From Streptomyces sp. NRRL F-5727 (GTDB lineage: Bacteria > Actinomycetota > Actinomycetes > Streptomycetales > Streptomycetaceae): 43,660 nucleotides of DNA. The stretch lies in contig NZ_JOGX01000055.1 of assembly GCF_000719555.1 (NCBI RefSeq), positions 1 to 43,660 of the forward strand, given 5' to 3'. Positions 35,496 through 43,432 of the stretch are shown piece after piece; the stretch's first letter is position 1; the number at the start of each line of letters is the position of its first letter. The notes under the pieces are model-generated. The model worked only from the letters and a program-made list of their open reading frames with translations, was not told where the DNA came from and made no database searches. Made by a program: the position numbers and the translations under genes.

Positions 35496-35675
35496 ATGAG
35501 CGTGCCGTTCGTACCTCCTGAGGAAACCCCGCCCGCCGAGGGCTCCACCTCCTCGGCGCACCTCGAACGCGCCGACGGCGGGATCTGGGAGCACCCGATG
35601 ATCTGGGTCTCCCTCCTTCTCTTCGGCGCCCTTCTCGGCGGACTCTTCTTCCTGTTCCGGTTCTTCGGCCTCTGA
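35496..35675 (+). CDS. Small single-pass membrane protein, DUF6480-like
   Basis: A 59-residue protein. The N-terminal half is Pro/Glu/Ser-rich (PPEETPPAEGSTSSAHLERA), and a single hydrophobic helix ends the protein (MIWVSLLLFGALLGGLFFLF). The PPxETPPAEGST stretch recalls the DUF6480 family of Streptomyces. AGGGAG is spaced 6 nt from ATG 35496. Function unknown. It has its own upstream palindrome/CGATGC box and ends in the duplicated hairpin region shared with the convergent glycosyltransferase. Confidence 0.75.
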   Translation: MSVPFVPPEETPPAEGSTSSAHLERADGGIWEHPMIWVSLLLFGALLGGLFFLFRFFGL

Positions 35676-35680
35676 TCCCG

Positions 35681-35762
35681 CCGCCGGTCACGTTCCGGCG
35701 GACGGGTGACTCCTCACGCGTCCGCCGGTCACGTTCCGGCGGACGCGTGACTCCTCACGCGC
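35681..35762. repeat. 41-bp tandem duplication spanning a gene end
   Basis: Two copies of a 41-bp unit (35681-35721, 35722-35762) differing at two positions. The second copy contains the last codons and stop of the convergent glycosyltransferase; the first is a duplicate lying in the spacer. Each unit carries CCGCCGG-TCACGTT-CCGGCGG. Confidence 0.9.
35714..35750. terminator. 15-bp bidirectional hairpin terminator created across the duplication
   Basis: TCACGCGTCCGCCGG (35714-35728) pairs perfectly with 35736-35750 around a TCACGTT loop. The arms span the junction of the two 41-bp copies. It terminates both the DUF6480-like gene and the glycosyltransferase. Confidence 0.85.
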
Positions 35763-37137
35763 GGACCGGGGCCACCGAGGCCATGCTCCGGGCCAACCGC
35801 CGCGCCATCCAGTCCGGACCCCGGCGCCGCACCTCGGAGGTCCATCCCGGCAGACCGGGCGGCACCTCCGCCAGCAGCTCCCGCAGCGCCTCTCCCGCCG
35901 CGCGCGGAGTCAGCCGGGACGGGTCGAGGCAGAGCGCGAGGCCGGCCCTCTCCGCATCGTGAGCGATGCAGAACTGGTCGCTGGAGAACGGCAGGACCAG
36001 CGCCGGAGTACCAGAGACCAGGCACTCCGTGAAGGAGTTGTTCCCGCCGTGGTGGACCATGGTGTCGGCCTTCGCCAGCAGCCAGCGCTGCGGCACGACG
36101 TCCGCGACGTGCACGTCCGGCCCCGCCAGCGGGGAGAGGGCACCCGCCCGGTCGCCCGCGGCGACCACCACGGCGGCGTCGGGGACGTGGGACCGGATCC
36201 CGCGCACGACGACGGCCAGCACGTCGTCGCGGGCGGAGAGGAAGGTGCCCAGGGCGACGAGCACCAGCCGGCGGCGGGCCGCCCGGAGTCGGCGCACCAC
36301 CCCCTCCCACGCCCCGCCGGGGCTCGGCTCCGCGGGCGGCGAGCAGTGCCCTCCGTAGAAGAACTCCGGGTTCTCCCGAGGCCGTTCAGGCAGCCAGGGG
36401 AAGGGCGGGTAGGCGAACGCCACCGCGTGGGACGACGCCAGCGCGAAGGCGCGCCCGGGCGCCGGGGCGGCCGGCGCGTGAGCACGCGCGACCTCGGCGA
36501 ACCGGGCGGTGAACGCCTCCTCGGCGGTCTCCGCCGCGCGCCGCAGCTCAGCCAGATCCTCCTCGCCGGGGCGGACCGCACGGGGCCAGGCGTGGGGGAC
36601 GCCGAACAGGGCCTCGGGCGCGTGCGGCACATAGGTCGGGTGCCCGGGGCAGTACGTGGCGTACGGAAGGCCGAGACAGTGCAGCGCCAGCGTCACCGGG
36701 TAGCTCAGCTGGTCGACCACGTACCAGTCGGGCGACAGACGGGCGTGCAGTTCCCGCAGCCGCGCCAGAACGGCCGACGGGTCGCCCAGCAGGTCCTCGC
36801 CGCGGTGCCGTGCCTGGGTGAGCAGCGCCGCGACGGCCCCGCTCCGGGTGGAGGCGAGGAACTCGTCCAGCCGCTCCGTCTCCCGGGCCCCCTGCCGGGT
36901 GCTCCGCGCGACGCCGGTGTTCGCGTTCCGCGTGACGGTCAGTGGCACGAACCGCGCCCCCGCTGCCTCTGCGAGCGGGGCGAAGGGCGGTGCGGTCGCC
37001 AGGTGGACCTCGCAGCCCGCCCGGGCGAGTGCCCCCGCCAGCACGGAAAGGGGCTGGGCGTGCGAGAGGAACGGAGGGCTGACCACCACGACACGTGGCC
37101 GGCGGATTCCGGTGGCACCGGGACGCGAGTGCTTCAT
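35755..37137 (-). CDS. MGT/UGT-type glycosyltransferase (GT1 family)
   Basis: A 460-residue GT-B glycosyltransferase. The N-terminal acceptor domain begins with RPRVVVVSPPFLSHAQPLSV. The C-terminal donor domain has RLVLVALGTFLSARDDVLAV, then VPQRWLLAKADTMVHHGGNN with the HGG phosphate-binding site, and FTECLVSGTPALVLPFSSDQ. It resembles macrolide and carotenoid glycosyltransferases (CrtX/MGT group); acceptor unknown. GGAGGAAG precedes ATG 37137. It is divergent from a second, unrelated glycosyltransferase across a 625-bp repeat-rich gap. In a light-response island a carotenoid or lipid acceptor is conceivable, but no crt genes are present. Confidence 0.9.
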   Translation of the reverse strand: MKHSRPGATGIRRPRVVVVSPPFLSHAQPLSVLAGALARAGCEVHLATAPPFAPLAEAAGARFVPLTVTRNANTGVARSTRQGARETERLDEFLASTRSGAVAALLTQARHRGEDLLGDPSAVLARLRELHARLSPDWYVVDQLSYPVTLALHCLGLPYATYCPGHPTYVPHAPEALFGVPHAWPRAVRPGEEDLAELRRAAETAEEAFTARFAEVARAHAPAAPAPGRAFALASSHAVAFAYPPFPWLPERPRENPEFFYGGHCSPPAEPSPGGAWEGVVRRLRAARRRLVLVALGTFLSARDDVLAVVVRGIRSHVPDAAVVVAAGDRAGALSPLAGPDVHVADVVPQRWLLAKADTMVHHGGNNSFTECLVSGTPALVLPFSSDQFCIAHDAERAGLALCLDPSRLTPRAAGEALRELLAEVPPGLPGWTSEVRRRGPDWMARRLARSMASVAPVRA

Positions 37138-37762
37138 GCCGGGGCTTCCTCCGCCCGCCGTCCGACGGATGCGGGCGTGCACGGCACCGCAGCCTCCGCC
37201 GGGCGCGGGCAGGCCCACCGGCACCGCCTGCCGGGCGCGGGTCCGCCGCGCAGACCGCCTGCGGCGTGGCCGGGCCGCGGGTACCGCTGCCGCGCGCGGA
37301 GCGGCGGGGGTGCCGGCCGACCGCCGACCGCCGACCGCAGGGACCGTCTGCCGGGCGCGGAGCGGCGGGGTGCCGGTTCGACCGCCGGCCGCAGGGACCG
37401 TCCGCCGGGGGCGGGGCCTGCCGGGGGCGGGCGGCCGTCGGGCCCGTCTGCCGGGCGCGGGGACCGCGGGCACCGGTCATGGGCTCGAATCGGCCACAGT
37501 CCGTCTGCCGGGGAGGCTCGCTGTGACCTTCTGCCGGGGAGGCCCGACCGTCTGCCGGGCGCGGGCAGTCCGCTGGTGCCGCCTGCCGGGCGCGGGTCCG
37601 CCGCGCAGACCGCCTTCCGGGCGCGGGGCGGTCGCCGGGTCCGTCCGCCGGGGGCGCGCGGCCGTCGCCCGGTGCCTGCGCTTCCCGCCGTCGAAGGCGC
37701 GTGCATCCACGCCCCCGGCCCCCGGCGAACAACTCCCCGCCGACCGTCGTCGAGGAGTTCCG
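37138..37762. repeat. Repeat-rich 625-bp intergenic region (CTGCCGGGCGCGG array)
   Basis: At least eleven copies or variants of a core TGCCGGGCGCGG lie between 37196 and 37655, many spaced ~30 or ~60 bp apart (for example 37229, 37288, 37349, 37419, 37449, 37552, 37583, 37613). A 37-bp stretch is perfectly repeated at 37224-37260 and 37579-37615. Two ~55-60-bp imperfect tandem units (GCGGAGCGGCGGGG...CCGCAGGGACCGTC) lie near 37288-37402. No ORF in it has a ribosome site plus a recognisable product; open frames are a GC artefact. Confidence 0.75.
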
Positions 37763-39928
37763 ATGAAACGCCCCGCTCCCGCCGTGCCCGTCGACCCCGC
37801 CCTCCGGGGCCGCCCTCCCGGGAGGCCCGATCCGTTCGCTGCGGCCAGGGCCGCCTACTGGAAGCACGCACCCCCTCCCTCCCCCGGGCGCCGTGCGGCC
37901 GCGCCGAACCTCTTCGCCGAACTCGTCCGGGCCGAGTACGGCCCCGATGGCGCACCGGCGGGCCGACCCGCCGCCGCGACCGCCGGGGATCTCGTCCTGG
38001 CCGGGCTGCGCCGCCGCGTACGGGCGGGCCGGACACCGCCTCCCGAGACGTGCGTGCGCCTCCTCGACGACGGCGACCACACCCGCGCGGCCGTCTTCGA
38101 CGCGTGGCCGGAGGTCGTCCGGCGCCACGGGGCGGAGCGTGCCGCAGCCGCCGTGCGGCGCGGCCTCCTCGGCACCCGCTCCCCGCACCTCGTCGCGACC
38201 CTGCTCGACCTCGCCGCGGCGGAGTCCCTCGCCCCCCTCGCGCGGCCCGAACTGGTCCGGCTGACCCACGCGCCCGAACGGACGGTACGCCACGCGGCCT
38301 GGCGCCTTCTCGCCGCGTACGACGGCTCTCTCCTGCCGCCCCACGCCGGCGTCACGCCCGGAGCCCGTCCCGCGGACGCCTACGAGCGTCTGCTCCGGGA
38401 GGCCCTGCGGGCCCCTGCTCCGCCCGCCGTCCCGCAGAGCGCGGAGCTCCGCCCCGGGACGCTCGTCGCCCAGTCCATGCTCCTGGGGCACCTGGACCGG
38501 CCCGGTGAGGGGCTCAGTGGCGGCCTCGGCGTCCTGCTGGGAGCCCTCGGCGACGCGCTCGCACGGACCGACGGCGTCGCGGGCGTCCTCACCCTCGTCA
38601 CGGCCTGCGTTCCCGAACTGGAGGCCGACCCCGTCCTCCTGCGCCGCCGGGGACCGCGGCACTGGGTGCTCAGGCTCCCCGTCGACAGCCCACGGCAGGT
38701 CCGGCCCGAGGAGCTGGGGCGGCACCGCGAGGCGCTGGCCTGGTGGGCGACCCGACTCCTCGGCTCACTCGGCAGGCCCGTCGACGTGCTCCACGTCCGC
38801 TACGCCGACGACGGCTCGCTCGCCCTCGCGGAAGCGGCCCGCCGGTCGGGCGCGGCCCTCGTCTTCACCGCCGCGCCCGACCCGCACCGCCAGATGACGG
38901 AGCGGCATGCCGCGCCCGGCACCGACGCGAACGCCCTCCGGCACGACCTGCACCGGGTGTTCGTCGCGGACCGGCTGGTCGACCGGGCCGACCGCGTCGT
39001 GGGCATCGCGGGCGCCGGGGGTGGAGCGGACGAGCTGCTCCACCACTTCCCTCAACTGGCCGGCCGGGCGGGAGGGGTTCCCGACGCGCCACCGGAGGGC
39101 ATCCCGCCGTACCGGCCTCCGGCGGACGCCGGCCGGCGGATCGACTCCCTGCTCGCGGCCGTCGGCACCCGCCTCGGCGCCGCGGCCGGACCGGGCAGGC
39201 CGCGCCCGCCCGCGGTGCTGCTCACCGTCGGGCGCCTGCACCCCGTCAAACAACAGGACGTCCTCGTCCGCGCCTGGGCCGAGTCGGGGGCCTTCCGGGA
39301 GTCGGTCCTCGTCTGCGTGGGCGGCAGCCCGTCGGACGCCGATCCCGCCGAGCGCGCGATGCGCGCACGCGTCGAACGGGCCGTCGCCGCCTTCCCCGAG
39401 GCGGCGGAACGCCTGCTCCTCCTGCCGGCTCTCGCCAACGCCGAGGTACGCACCCTGGAGCGTCGGCTGGCCGATCCCGCGAACGGTCTCCGCGCCCGGT
39501 ACGTGTGCCCGAGCGCCAAGGAGGAGTTCGGGCTGGCCGTGCTCGAGGCCATGGAGGCCGGACTCCTCGTCGCCGCTCCCGTACGCGGCGGCGTCCCGCA
39601 CTACCTGGTCGACGGCCGCAACGGCCTGCTGATCGACACCTCCTGTGCCCGGACGATCGGCGAGGGGCTGCTCAGGCTCCTGCGGGTCGACGACGGCGCG
39701 GCGGCCGCGATGGCGCGCAGCGCGCGGGACCTCGTCCGCTCCACCTACTCCTCGAACGCCATGGCGCGGGCCCTGGCCCGCCACTACACGGCCGTGGCGC
39801 CCGGTACCCCTACGGGCCGGAAGGCCGCAGCGCCGCCGCGTGAAGGGCCCCTCCGCCGACCGGTCGCGCCGGAGGGCAGGACCCGCACCGGAGGGAAGGA
39901 CACGAGCCTGAGAGCCCTTCGGCCGTGA
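37763..39928 (+). CDS. GT4-type glycosyltransferase with long N-terminal region
   Basis: A 721-residue protein. Residues 1-~220 have no recognised domain and look like helical repeats (RAAVFDAWPEVVRRHGAERA, LARPELVRLTHAPERTVRHA). A GT-B fold follows: GEGLSGGLGVLLGALGDALA near 255, then VLLTVGRLHPVKQQDVLVRA, LLLLPALANAEVRTLERRLA, and the EX7E motif E587-E595 in KEEFGLAVLEAMEAG. This is the sucrose-synthase/glycogen-synthase-like GT4 group; donor and acceptor unknown. GAGGAG is spaced 7 nt from ATG 37763. The C-terminal ~40 residues are basic and disordered. Confidence 0.85.
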   Translation: MKRPAPAVPVDPALRGRPPGRPDPFAAARAAYWKHAPPPSPGRRAAAPNLFAELVRAEYGPDGAPAGRPAAATAGDLVLAGLRRRVRAGRTPPPETCVRLLDDGDHTRAAVFDAWPEVVRRHGAERAAAAVRRGLLGTRSPHLVATLLDLAAAESLAPLARPELVRLTHAPERTVRHAAWRLLAAYDGSLLPPHAGVTPGARPADAYERLLREALRAPAPPAVPQSAELRPGTLVAQSMLLGHLDRPGEGLSGGLGVLLGALGDALARTDGVAGVLTLVTACVPELEADPVLLRRRGPRHWVLRLPVDSPRQVRPEELGRHREALAWWATRLLGSLGRPVDVLHVRYADDGSLALAEAARRSGAALVFTAAPDPHRQMTERHAAPGTDANALRHDLHRVFVADRLVDRADRVVGIAGAGGGADELLHHFPQLAGRAGGVPDAPPEGIPPYRPPADAGRRIDSLLAAVGTRLGAAAGPGRPRPPAVLLTVGRLHPVKQQDVLVRAWAESGAFRESVLVCVGGSPSDADPAERAMRARVERAVAAFPEAAERLLLLPALANAEVRTLERRLADPANGLRARYVCPSAKEEFGLAVLEAMEAGLLVAAPVRGGVPHYLVDGRNGLLIDTSCARTIGEGLLRLLRVDDGAAAAMARSARDLVRSTYSSNAMARALARHYTAVAPGTPTGRKAAAPPREGPLRRPVAPEGRTRTGGKDTSLRALRP

Positions 39929-39995
39929 GGGGCCCCGGCGCGGGAGCATGCCGTCCCGGCCCGGGGTGGTCCCGTGGACGGCGGCGCGAGGCCGG

Positions 39996-40202
39996 TCAGG
40001 CGGGAGGCTCCGGCTCCAGGTGACGGGAGGTTTCGGCGGGCCCCGCCGAACGCCACGCGTCGGCGCCGCAGTTCGGCGGGAACGCCGGGAAGAGGTGCCC
40101 GGCGACGTCGATGCGCCACGTGTGCGCGGCGGCGCAGTCGCAGACGTACTCGCCGGCCTCGGGCGTGTACGTGCCGGGAAGGTACCGGGCGGGTGTGGTC
40201 AT
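39996..40202 (-). CDS. Small conserved hypothetical protein
   Basis: A 68-residue soluble protein: TTPARYLPGTYTPEAGEYVC, DCAAAHTWRIDVAGHLFPAF, PPNCGADAWRSA. The pattern F/Y-x-PG-x3-P-x2-G-x-Y-x-C and later P-P-x-C-x5-W resembles small YjzC-like or zinc-ribbon proteins; cysteines at 21, 23 and 45. I do not recognise a defined family. GAGGAGA precedes the ATG. It lies on the same strand as the photolyase, 131 bp beyond that gene's stop, and could be co-transcribed. The surrounding gaps hold nothing identifiable. Confidence 0.65.
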   Translation of the reverse strand: MTTPARYLPGTYTPEAGEYVCDCAAAHTWRIDVAGHLFPAFPPNCGADAWRSAGPAETSRHLEPEPPA

Positions 40203-40333
40203 GGACTTCTCCTCGGTCGGTCGACGTGACTCCGCGACGACCTTCGTTCGCCCGCCCGGCGGCGGATGCGGGGGCGAGGCCGTTCACCCGGACGGCCCCG
40301 CCGTCCTGGCGAGGGGGTGGGCGGCCCTTCGCG

Positions 40334-41845
40334 TCACGGCGGCGCGTCCCCCCGGAGGCGCTCCCGCTCCCGCTCCTGCTCCAGCAGTTCGGGCAGGTCC
40401 CGCAGCCGGTCCAGACCCCGCACCGACCGGATCATGCGGGCGTTGCGGCCGAAGCGGTCCCGGTGCCGGTGGAGGAAGGCCCAGTACCCGGCGGTGAACG
40501 GGCAGGCGTCCTCGCCGACCCGCCGGTCCGGACGGTAGCGGCACGGGCCGCACAGATCGCTCATGCGGTCGATGTAGGAACCGCCGGAGGTGTACGGCTT
40601 CGTCGTCATCCTGCCGCCGTCGGCGTACTGGGACATGCCGACCACGTTGGGCAGCATCACCCAGTCGTACCCGTCGACGAAGCAGCGGTGGAACCAGTCC
40701 GTCACGGCCGCGGGATCCCAGCCGCGCTGGAGGGCGTGACCGCCGAGGACCATGAGGCGTGGGATGTGATGGGTCCACCCCGTGTCCCGGACCTGGCGCA
40801 GCGCCGTCGCCAGGCACCGGGCCGAGACGGCGTCCGCGTCGAGCTCGTCCCACCAGCGGGGCAGGGCGCCGGTGTGGCCGAGCACGTTCGAGCTCCTGTA
40901 CTCCTCGCCGAAGTACCAGTAGAGGTGCCAGACGTACTCGCGCCAGCCGGCGATCTGGCGGACGAACCCCTCGACCGAGTTGAGCGGCGCCCCGCCCGCC
41001 CGCCAGACGGCCTCCGCGCCTTCCACGCACTCGACCGGATCCAGCAGCCCGAGGTTCAGGGACGAGGACAGCAGGCTGTGGCTCATGGTGCCGTCCCCGG
41101 CGAGCATGGCGTCCTCGTGCGCGCCGAACCCCGCGAGCCGGTGGCTCAGGAAGCGCCGCAGCGCGGCCAGGGCCTCCCGGCGGTCGGCCGGGAACGCCCG
41201 CGGACCGTCGCGGCCGACGAAGGAGACGTCCCCGTCCCGCTCCCAGCGGTCCAGGTCGCGCCTCACCTCGTCGTCGACGGAGTCCTCCCGCGGGCGGTAC
41301 GGCGCGGGCGCACCGAGCGTCGGGACCCCCCGCGGTGGCGGCCGGCGGTTCTCGTGGTCGAGGTTCCAGGCCCCGCCCGCCGGCTCCCCGCCGTCCATGA
41401 GGAGGTCGTGGTCGCGGCGGACGTGCCGGTAGAAGGCCTCCATGCGGAGCGTGCGCTGTCCGCCCGCCCAGTCGGCGAACGACTCGGGGTCCACCAGGAA
41501 CCCGCGCGGCGGCAGCACGGCGACGTTGTCGAGCGAACGCACGAGACGCAGGGCCGCCCGTGAGGTCGGGTGATGGACCGTCACCCGCCCGCCGCCGACG
41601 GCGCGCCGGAGCCCTTCCCGGTAGGTGTCCGCCCGCACGTACGTCACCCGGTCGCCGAGCTCGGCGGCGCGGTGCCGCATCGCCGAGAGGATCAGGTGGG
41701 CCTTGGCCCGGTGGAAACGGCGGCGCCGGAAGACGGCCCGGGATTCGATCATGACGACGGGCGCGTCACGGGCGGGGCCGCCGTCCCCCGCCCTGAGGAA
41801 GGCGGGCCCGAGCTGATCGCCGAAGAGCCAGTGCGTGTCCGTCAT
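40334..41845 (-). CDS. phrB: Iron-sulfur bacterial cryptochrome/photolyase (FeS-BCP, PhrB/CryB type)
   Basis: A 503-residue FAD-binding photolyase-related protein. The N-terminal alpha/beta domain begins THWLFGDQLGPAFL. The C-terminal helical FAD domain carries MSHSLLSSSLNLGLLDPVEC and VEGFVRQIAGWREYVWHLYW. Four cysteines (C344, C432, C435, C448) match the [4Fe-4S] ligands of Agrobacterium PhrB (350, 438, 441, 454) with a constant offset of six. PhrB repairs (6-4) photoproducts using light, so the same role is likely. FeS-BCP genes are typical members of LitR-type light regulons. It is divergent from the DUF4383 gene; a weak direct-repeat box lies in the shared region. Confidence 0.93.
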   Translation of the reverse strand: MTDTHWLFGDQLGPAFLRAGDGGPARDAPVVMIESRAVFRRRRFHRAKAHLILSAMRHRAAELGDRVTYVRADTYREGLRRAVGGGRVTVHHPTSRAALRLVRSLDNVAVLPPRGFLVDPESFADWAGGQRTLRMEAFYRHVRRDHDLLMDGGEPAGGAWNLDHENRRPPPRGVPTLGAPAPYRPREDSVDDEVRRDLDRWERDGDVSFVGRDGPRAFPADRREALAALRRFLSHRLAGFGAHEDAMLAGDGTMSHSLLSSSLNLGLLDPVECVEGAEAVWRAGGAPLNSVEGFVRQIAGWREYVWHLYWYFGEEYRSSNVLGHTGALPRWWDELDADAVSARCLATALRQVRDTGWTHHIPRLMVLGGHALQRGWDPAAVTDWFHRCFVDGYDWVMLPNVVGMSQYADGGRMTTKPYTSGGSYIDRMSDLCGPCRYRPDRRVGEDACPFTAGYWAFLHRHRDRFGRNARMIRSVRGLDRLRDLPELLEQERERERLRGDAPP

Positions 41846-41977
41846 GCCGCATCCGTTCCCGTGCGCGGTGCTCCGCGGCACCGTCCGTACACGTCCGTAC
41901 CTGTTCGCCTCGCGGACGCCCGTCGGATGCGGAGGCCGGCGGCGCGGACGGCGCGGTCCGCCCGGCGGGGGAGAAGG

Positions 41978-41994
41978 ACATCCGCAGCGCATCC
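41978..41994. promoter_or_regulatory. Weak direct-repeat box 5 (photolyase/DUF4383 intergenic)
   Basis: ACATCC-GCAGC-GCATCC, an 11-bp-period repeat related to GCATCG-N5-GCATCG but with the last base of each hexamer changed. It lies in the 272-bp divergent region 41846-42117, which holds no gene. It could be chance. Confidence 0.35.
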
Positions 41995-42117
41995 AGAACG
42001 GGACGAGTCGCGAAAAACGTGCTGAAGCACCATGAAAGGTGCCCCAGGAGACGTCGGTCCGCCCGCGATCCGCCGCCAGGGCGGGAACCGGGGGACACCG
42101 GAAGCAAGGGGAACGCT

Positions 42118-42702
42118 GTGCGACTCAAGGACGAACTGCCCGTGGACCACCATCTGGCCACGGTGTACCGCTGGGGCGCGGCCCTCTGCGGATGCATCCT
42201 GCTCGTGTTCGGCTGCCTCGGCTTCGCCGACGCGCTCAGCCCGTTCGACACCTCCGGTGACCGCATCGCGGGGATGACGACCAACACCGCCCTGAGCGCG
42301 ATCTCCGTCGTGGTGGGGCTCGTCCTGCTGGTGGGCGCCGCCGTGGGAGGGAACGCCGCCTCGACACTGAACCTGACCGTCGGGGGCCTGTTCCTGGTCA
42401 GCGGGTTCTACCACCTGTTCGTGCTGGACCGGCCGGCCAACTTCCTCGACTTCGGCATGACCAACGTGATGTTCAGTTTCGTCATGGGGCTGCTGATCCT
42501 CACGTTCGGGATGTACGGACGGGTCTCCAGCAAGCTTCCCCACGACAACCCGTACTGGCGCCGGCGCCACCCGCGCGAGGCCGCCGCGGAGTCGCTCGCA
42601 CGGCGCCGGGCCTCCGGCGTCCTGGCGCGGGACGGGCAGGCCGCGCCGCCGTCGCTCCCCGGCACGTCCTCGCCGGCGGTTCCGGAAGGTCCGCCGCGGT
42701 GA
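42118..42702 (+). CDS. DUF4383 domain membrane protein
   Basis: A 194-residue protein with four predicted transmembrane helices: VYRWGAALCGCILLVFGCLG, LSAISVVVGLVLLVGAAVGG, TLNLTVGGLFLVSGFYHLFV, TNVMFSFVMGLLILTFGMYG. A basic C-terminal tail follows. This is the DUF4383 pattern; no function is known. GTG 42118 is preceded by AAGGGGA at suitable spacing. The stop overlaps the GTG of the next gene (GTGA), so it is an operon with an SDR. It is divergent from the iron-sulfur photolyase. Confidence 0.87.
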   Translation: MRLKDELPVDHHLATVYRWGAALCGCILLVFGCLGFADALSPFDTSGDRIAGMTTNTALSAISVVVGLVLLVGAAVGGNAASTLNLTVGGLFLVSGFYHLFVLDRPANFLDFGMTNVMFSFVMGLLILTFGMYGRVSSKLPHDNPYWRRRHPREAAAESLARRRASGVLARDGQAAPPSLPGTSSPAVPEGPPR

Positions 42703-43406
42703 GCGGCGGTGGGGGGGAGGGGCCCCGACTCCCCGACGACGGCGGGGGGATCGCCGGAGCGCGGGTGCTCGTCGTGGGGGCGACGGGGGAGATCGGGGGC
42801 CTCGCGGCGCGGTCACTGCGCCGGCGGGGAGCGGCGGTGGCCCTGGTCGGCCGGGACGCGGGGCGACTCGCCGAGCGGTCGGGCGCGTGCCCGCGTCGCG
42901 TCTTCGACGCCTACGACCTCGACGGCTGCGAGGGGCTGGCGGCGTGGACGGTCCGTTCCCTCGGAGGGCTGGACCATGTCGTCGTGGCCGTCGGCGTGGC
43001 CGGCTTCGGGCGCGCCGAACACGTCGGGGAGGCCGCCGCCGAGCACCTGATGACCGTGAACGCCCTCGCGCCCATGGCCGTCGTCCGCGGCGCCCTTCCC
43101 CTGCTCGAAGCCGGCGGGGCGGTCGCGGTCGTGACCGGCGCGGTGGTCGACGCGCCGCCGCGGGGCATGGCCGACTACGCGGCCGCCAAGGCGGCGCTCG
43201 CCACCTGGCTGGCGGTGGTGGGCCGGGAGCAGCGGGCCCGCGGCGTCCGTGTCCTCGACGTACGGATGCCCCATCTGGAGGGCGGATTCGCCGCCCGGGC
43301 CGTGACCGGGAGCCCGCCGGTGCTGCCTCCCGGCGCCGACCCGGTGGCGTCCGTCGAGCACCTCCTGGTCGCTCCCCTCGCCGGCGCTGCGGGCCGGGAG
43401 CCGTGA
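42699..43406 (+). CDS. Short-chain dehydrogenase/reductase (SDR)
   Basis: A 235-residue NAD(P)-dependent oxidoreductase. The nucleotide motif GATGEIGG begins at residue 27, LDHVVVAVGVAGFG stands where the NNAG-type motif is expected, and the YxxxK pair is Y160-K164 (MADYAAAKAAL). The usual catalytic Ser ~13 residues before Tyr is not evident (TGAVVDAP), so activity is uncertain. It is slightly short for the family, with a truncated C-terminal substrate loop. GTG start overlaps the DUF4383 stop. SDR genes recur beside LitR and PhrB in other bacteria, which fits the island. Confidence 0.88.
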   Translation: MSGGGGEGPRLPDDGGGIAGARVLVVGATGEIGGLAARSLRRRGAAVALVGRDAGRLAERSGACPRRVFDAYDLDGCEGLAAWTVRSLGGLDHVVVAVGVAGFGRAEHVGEAAAEHLMTVNALAPMAVVRGALPLLEAGGAVAVVTGAVVDAPPRGMADYAAAKAALATWLAVVGREQRARGVRVLDVRMPHLEGGFAARAVTGSPPVLPPGADPVASVEHLLVAPLAGAAGREP

Positions 43407-43432
43407 ACGCTCCCGGCGGAGGCGTGGAGCGT
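43407..43432. terminator. Hairpin between SDR and chelatase genes
   Basis: ACGCTCC (43407-43413) pairs with GGAGCGT (43426-43432) around a 12-nt loop, filling the gap between the two convergent stop codons. Short stem, moderate support. Confidence 0.45.

Noticed and set aside
37196..37655. CRISPR-like array in the repeat-rich gap
   Set aside because: The repeats are degenerate, short (~12 bp core) and unevenly spaced, with no unique spacers of constant length and no cas genes.
40334..41845. Classical CPD photolyase or plant-type cryptochrome
   Set aside because: The four-cysteine pattern and the GDQL N-terminus place it in the iron-sulfur photolyase-related group instead.
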